Assembly (NCBI RefSeq): GCF_036324505.1
Contig: NC_086352.1
Coordinates: 26,620,359-26,684,358 of the forward strand
Length of the DNA stretch: 64,000 bases
Reading direction: 5' to 3'
Source: Eleginops maclovinus
Lineage: Eukaryota; Chordata; Actinopteri; Perciformes; Eleginopidae
Under the pieces are notes generated by a model. It made no database searches. It saw nothing but the letters and a program-made list of their open reading frames with translations, and was not told the origin of the DNA. Below, piece after piece: positions 61,541 to 64,000 of this stretch. Each line of letters begins with the position of its first letter. The stretch's first letter is position 1. The position numbers were made by a program, and so were the translations under genes.

Positions 61541-63273
61541 AATATTAAAGTCCTAATAAGCAATGTGAAATTTTCCTTAACTACCTATCACCTTTCAGCA
61601 CTCACCTCAGCAACAGAGCTGTCTCCCCTGCACCTGCATGCTGACCCTGCCTCTGACGCACTCTCAATCTCAACCGCCTACATCAGGAGACATTGAGCAT
61701 TCTTTCATATTGTTTTTCTCTAATAGAACATTTAACATAGAAATACAATCAACGTTTTAGCAATGGAATGGCTGTTTAAAAGAAATGGAATGGCTAAAAC
61801 AAAACTGCTAGTGCGATATATATATATATATATATATATATAGCTGATCTAGCTTATATTTGGTTGATTCCAACGTGCAGTGGGTGGGCGCTGCGCTGAA
61901 GGATCTTTGTGACTGACTAGCTAGTATGCTAATTATATTGCTAATATTGCTAGCTAGTATGCTAGCTATATTGCTAATATAGACAGAGAATGTCTCATAA
62001 GGGTGCTAACATTCTTATTAGAAAAGCTGCTTGTGTTTGACCATGGAAGAATGCAATTTAGCTGTTTGGCCACTCAAGGGAAAACTCAGACTTACTTTCC
62101 TCTTCTTCGAAAAAAAATTCCGTATGTCCATCTCAGCTCGGTTGCTGCGTGATGAGCATATTCAATATGCTGTGTGTTTAAAAAAAAAAACGCAGAGTGG
62201 ATTTCTGTTGATATGGGTAATCCCCTACTGATAAAGTGGAACGGATTTGTTTGTGAAGCAATGGAAAGAACGCTGGACTAGTAGAGCAGTCATGCACTCA
62301 TATTTTTGATGGCAAATGTGGGGGGGTCCAAACGACTTTTTTTCAAGGGTGGGGGGGACGTGTACCCCCCCCCCCCCCAATACTAGTGTGGCGACGCGCA
62401 TGCACACTACACCCACTGGGCTCTCGGCACTGCCTCGGTACCTCCGTTTACGAAGCCGTATTTTATATAATCGGGATTGTACCGGCGCAAAAATGTACTC
62501 TTTTGTGGGGGGTCAGCACGATGTTCGTCATTTTTCCCTTTTTTTTAAACTTCTTCATAATTTTATATATCTATAATATATATATATATATATTATATAT
62601 ATCTAGCGTAGAGAAAAAGACAGTCTTCTTCTCCCTCTATTGCAGCTTGTTAAACAACTGACTGATGCATTACCGCCCCCACGTGGTCGAAAGCTGCATT
62701 GTAACTGAGCTTCTCATGGATAACATATCTCTGGTGTCTTCAGTTGATAACCTATGCAGTCCCGCGGCCCTTGCGGCCCACAAGTGCAAAACTGAAAGTG
62801 TTTTGCGGCCCTCTAGGTGGCGCTGGCGACCCACGTTTGGGAATCACTGGTCTAGTCTGTAGTTCAACAATGGCGACGGAGGAAGAGATGCTGCTAGCTA
62901 TCCGCTCGGTTGTTTCAACTCATAAAGGAATTCTTCCTTGTTTTCAAATAATTGTTTCGAGTTACGAATTGTCCCCTGAATCCTTAGGTAACATTGACAA
63001 CATCAACACATGTCGTTGACAGCCATTTTGACAGCCACGCTGGCAGGTAGCGATTTGTTTACTACTGTGAAAGCGAAAGTAGGAAGCGTCAGGTCAGAGC
63101 CTGCCCTGCTCATTACCAAACGTTAGTGATTGGTTAAGGGAACTCCAATGATTTTAAACTTCAGACAAGTATCCACCCATTACAGTAATCCAAATCCAAT
63201 GATGCTGTTCCAGACTGTATACCGGAGATAAGCGAAGTCAAACAGGCTGGTATTACCAGGCTAAATTACGCTT

Positions 63274-64000
63274 ATTATTAGCCTTGAATGCTTGAAGTTC
63301 TTTTTTTTTCTGCACACACTGGGCTTGTCAAGGTAGTTGTTTTTATACACAGACGACAGTAAATGCTCATCGCCCCCCCACTGTCAATTTCCCTTTTTCA
63401 AAAAGCGATAACTCATTGTTTCTTTTTATGTTGGCAGTAAAACACTCTGGACAAACTTGACAAATAAACTTGTTTTGTAAAGTGTCTCACTGTGGCTCAT
63501 CTCTCATATTTCTATTGGTAGGTAGCAGCAGTATGTAAAAGTATCTAAATATGCACTCACACACAATCGAGAAGTGGCAACGACAAAGTATCCAGTGCCA
63601 ATGACATTCACAAGTGCCATTTCAATATCTTAAGAGCAGAAAGTGTTTCCAGGCAGTAATGTGATAACACCTCCCTTAAAGGAAAGTACATGCTCTTTGC
63701 CCAAAGTCGTGTTGACTCCCTCCAACACTGTCAGGAAAGATGCACCTTTGTTGTTGGGTTATTATGCAAAGCTGCACTCAAGCAGGAAGCTGTGTCCAGC
63801 ACTAGGCTGCCCTGTCGCCACCCCAATCCTTCCTCCAGGTGATGACAGAAATGTCAGCGTTGTTCTGTATCAGGGGGAGGTTCATATCGCGTGGCCAGCA
63901 CACACTCAGACGCCTTTCTTTCCGTCATGAATATTGATGTTTTCCAGATTTCCCACAAATGGGTTGGATTTGTTTTCTGCTCTCACCCCCAGGCGGGTTT
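63274..64000. other. Intergenic end of window, nothing recognised
   Basis: No transposon end or RNA motif was recognised. A 95-codon open frame (63643-63930) has no motif and no clear start context; I do not call it. Confidence 0.5.

Larger units (their letters stand above)
58513..61677 (-). pseudogene. hAT transposase, TTF-type/ZMYM1-like (broken, two exons seen)
   Basis: On the minus strand, exon 61677-61606 (24 codons, acidic) splices with matching phase to an exon starting at 60765. That exon encodes a charged SERD-repeat region, a TTF-type zinc finger (KWFGDFPW, then GVFCFYCKEAFKRQ), a DUF4371-like core (IIDEVQDLSGNEQ, GQSYDGAANMAGG, VHCGPHCINLV) and a C-terminal hAT dimerisation domain (CSSAEAERSFSALRRLKTRL, 58938-58513). 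Lesions: a frameshift in the C run at 60457-60462, an in-frame stop at 59336-59338, and a frameshift near 58975. Three isolated lesions in an otherwise full-length gene suggest a fairly young copy. Confidence 0.9.
57853..62402 (-). mobile_element. hAT element 2 (TTF/ZMYM1-like), inserted in hAT element 1
   Basis: The 4,550-bp element lies between identical 8-bp copies of CACACTAC (57845-57852 and 62403-62410). The left end starts CAAGGGTGTCAGCAG; the right end read inward is CATGCGCGTCGCCAC. These are imperfect inverted repeats sharing CA, GTC and CA positions. It carries its own two-exon minus-strand transposase gene. It splits the zinc-finger region of transposase 1, so it arrived later. 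G-rich runs near both ends (57879-57906, 62323-62378) may blur the inverted repeats. Confidence 0.85.
55571..62849 (-). mobile_element. hAT element 1 (SCAND3/ZBED-type), interrupted
   Basis: The ends CAGGGGTTCTTAACC (55571 on) and GGGAATCACTG (up to 62849) are imperfect hAT terminal inverted repeats. They are bounded by a perfect 8-bp target duplication GTCTAGTC (55563-55570 and 62850-62857). Total 7,279 bp; removing the inner hAT leaves about 2.7 kb, a normal single-gene hAT size. The transposase is on the minus strand and defective. It inserted into the outer element just before that element's exon-like ATG. Confidence 0.93.
55386..63262. mobile_element. Outer TIR transposon (~590 bp without its inserts)
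   Basis: The left end AGCCTGGCTATACCAGCCT and the inverted right end AGGCTGGTATTACCAGGCT (63244-63262) are bounded by an 11-bp direct repeat AAATTACGCTT (55375-55385 and 63263-63273). If the TIR extends outward by one or two bases, the duplication would be 9 or 7 bp. Subterminal similarity continues inward (GGATTACTG-type motifs). A hAT element has inserted between the halves. Superfamily not assigned: 9-11 bp would suit a MULE-like element, 7-8 bp a P-like one. An exon-like frame with a Kozak-style ATG lies at 62870-62987. Confidence 0.85.

Noticed and set aside
62323..62378. G-rich and C-rich runs as a possible G-quadruplex or assembly gap
   Set aside because: They lie at the end of hAT element 2 and mirror the G run near its other end, so they are probably part of its subterminal sequence; homopolymer lengths may be unreliable.

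Overview
The window is vertebrate genomic DNA, most likely from a percomorph-type teleost. It has intron-split genes with GT-AG borders, long (GT)n tracts, and abundant fish-type hAT, LINE, SINE-like, Tc1-like and LTR repeats. No prokaryotic features are present.

Positions 1-25,240 (+ strand) hold the 3' three quarters of lrp4, the LDL receptor-related protein 4 gene. I could place 28 coding exons with consistent splice phases. They sum to 4,462 nt: one leftover base plus 1,486 codons and a stop. They encode the end of an EGF module, four six-bladed YWTD beta-propellers separated by EGF modules, a juxtamembrane stalk, one transmembrane helix and a cytoplasmic tail with an NPSY motif and a C-terminal ESEV. 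The signal peptide and LDLa repeats lie upstream of the window. A ~2.85 kb 3' UTR follows.

Positions 26,030-29,340 (+ strand) look like a small spliced snoRNA host gene. A promoter-like block with three CCAAT boxes precedes about seven exons. Two introns each carry a ~120-nt C/D-box snoRNA with closed terminal stems. Both snoRNAs share the same guide upstream of box D. Its first ten bases are complementary to U6 snRNA and would place methylation at U6 C60, the site attributed to SNORD67. In mammals SNORD67 sits in CKAP5, next to LRP4, so this looks like conserved local linkage in a different host transcript.

Positions 29,341-55,370 contain no protein gene I can recognise. The stretch holds a SINE-like fragment, microsatellites, an LTR with TGTCA/TGACA ends followed by a proline-rich ORF, a recent 488-bp segment copy inserted 1.6 kb from its source with a 26-bp flanking duplication, two copies of one LINE family in opposite orientation, and a 430-bp direct duplication.

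Positions 55,375-63,273 are a three-level nest of DNA transposons, each with its own target-site duplication. A ~590-bp terminal-inverted-repeat element carries a hAT element with a SCAND3/ZBED-like transposase. That element is itself split by a second, TTF/ZMYM1-like hAT element. Both transposase genes are broken. The last ~730 bases show nothing recognisable.
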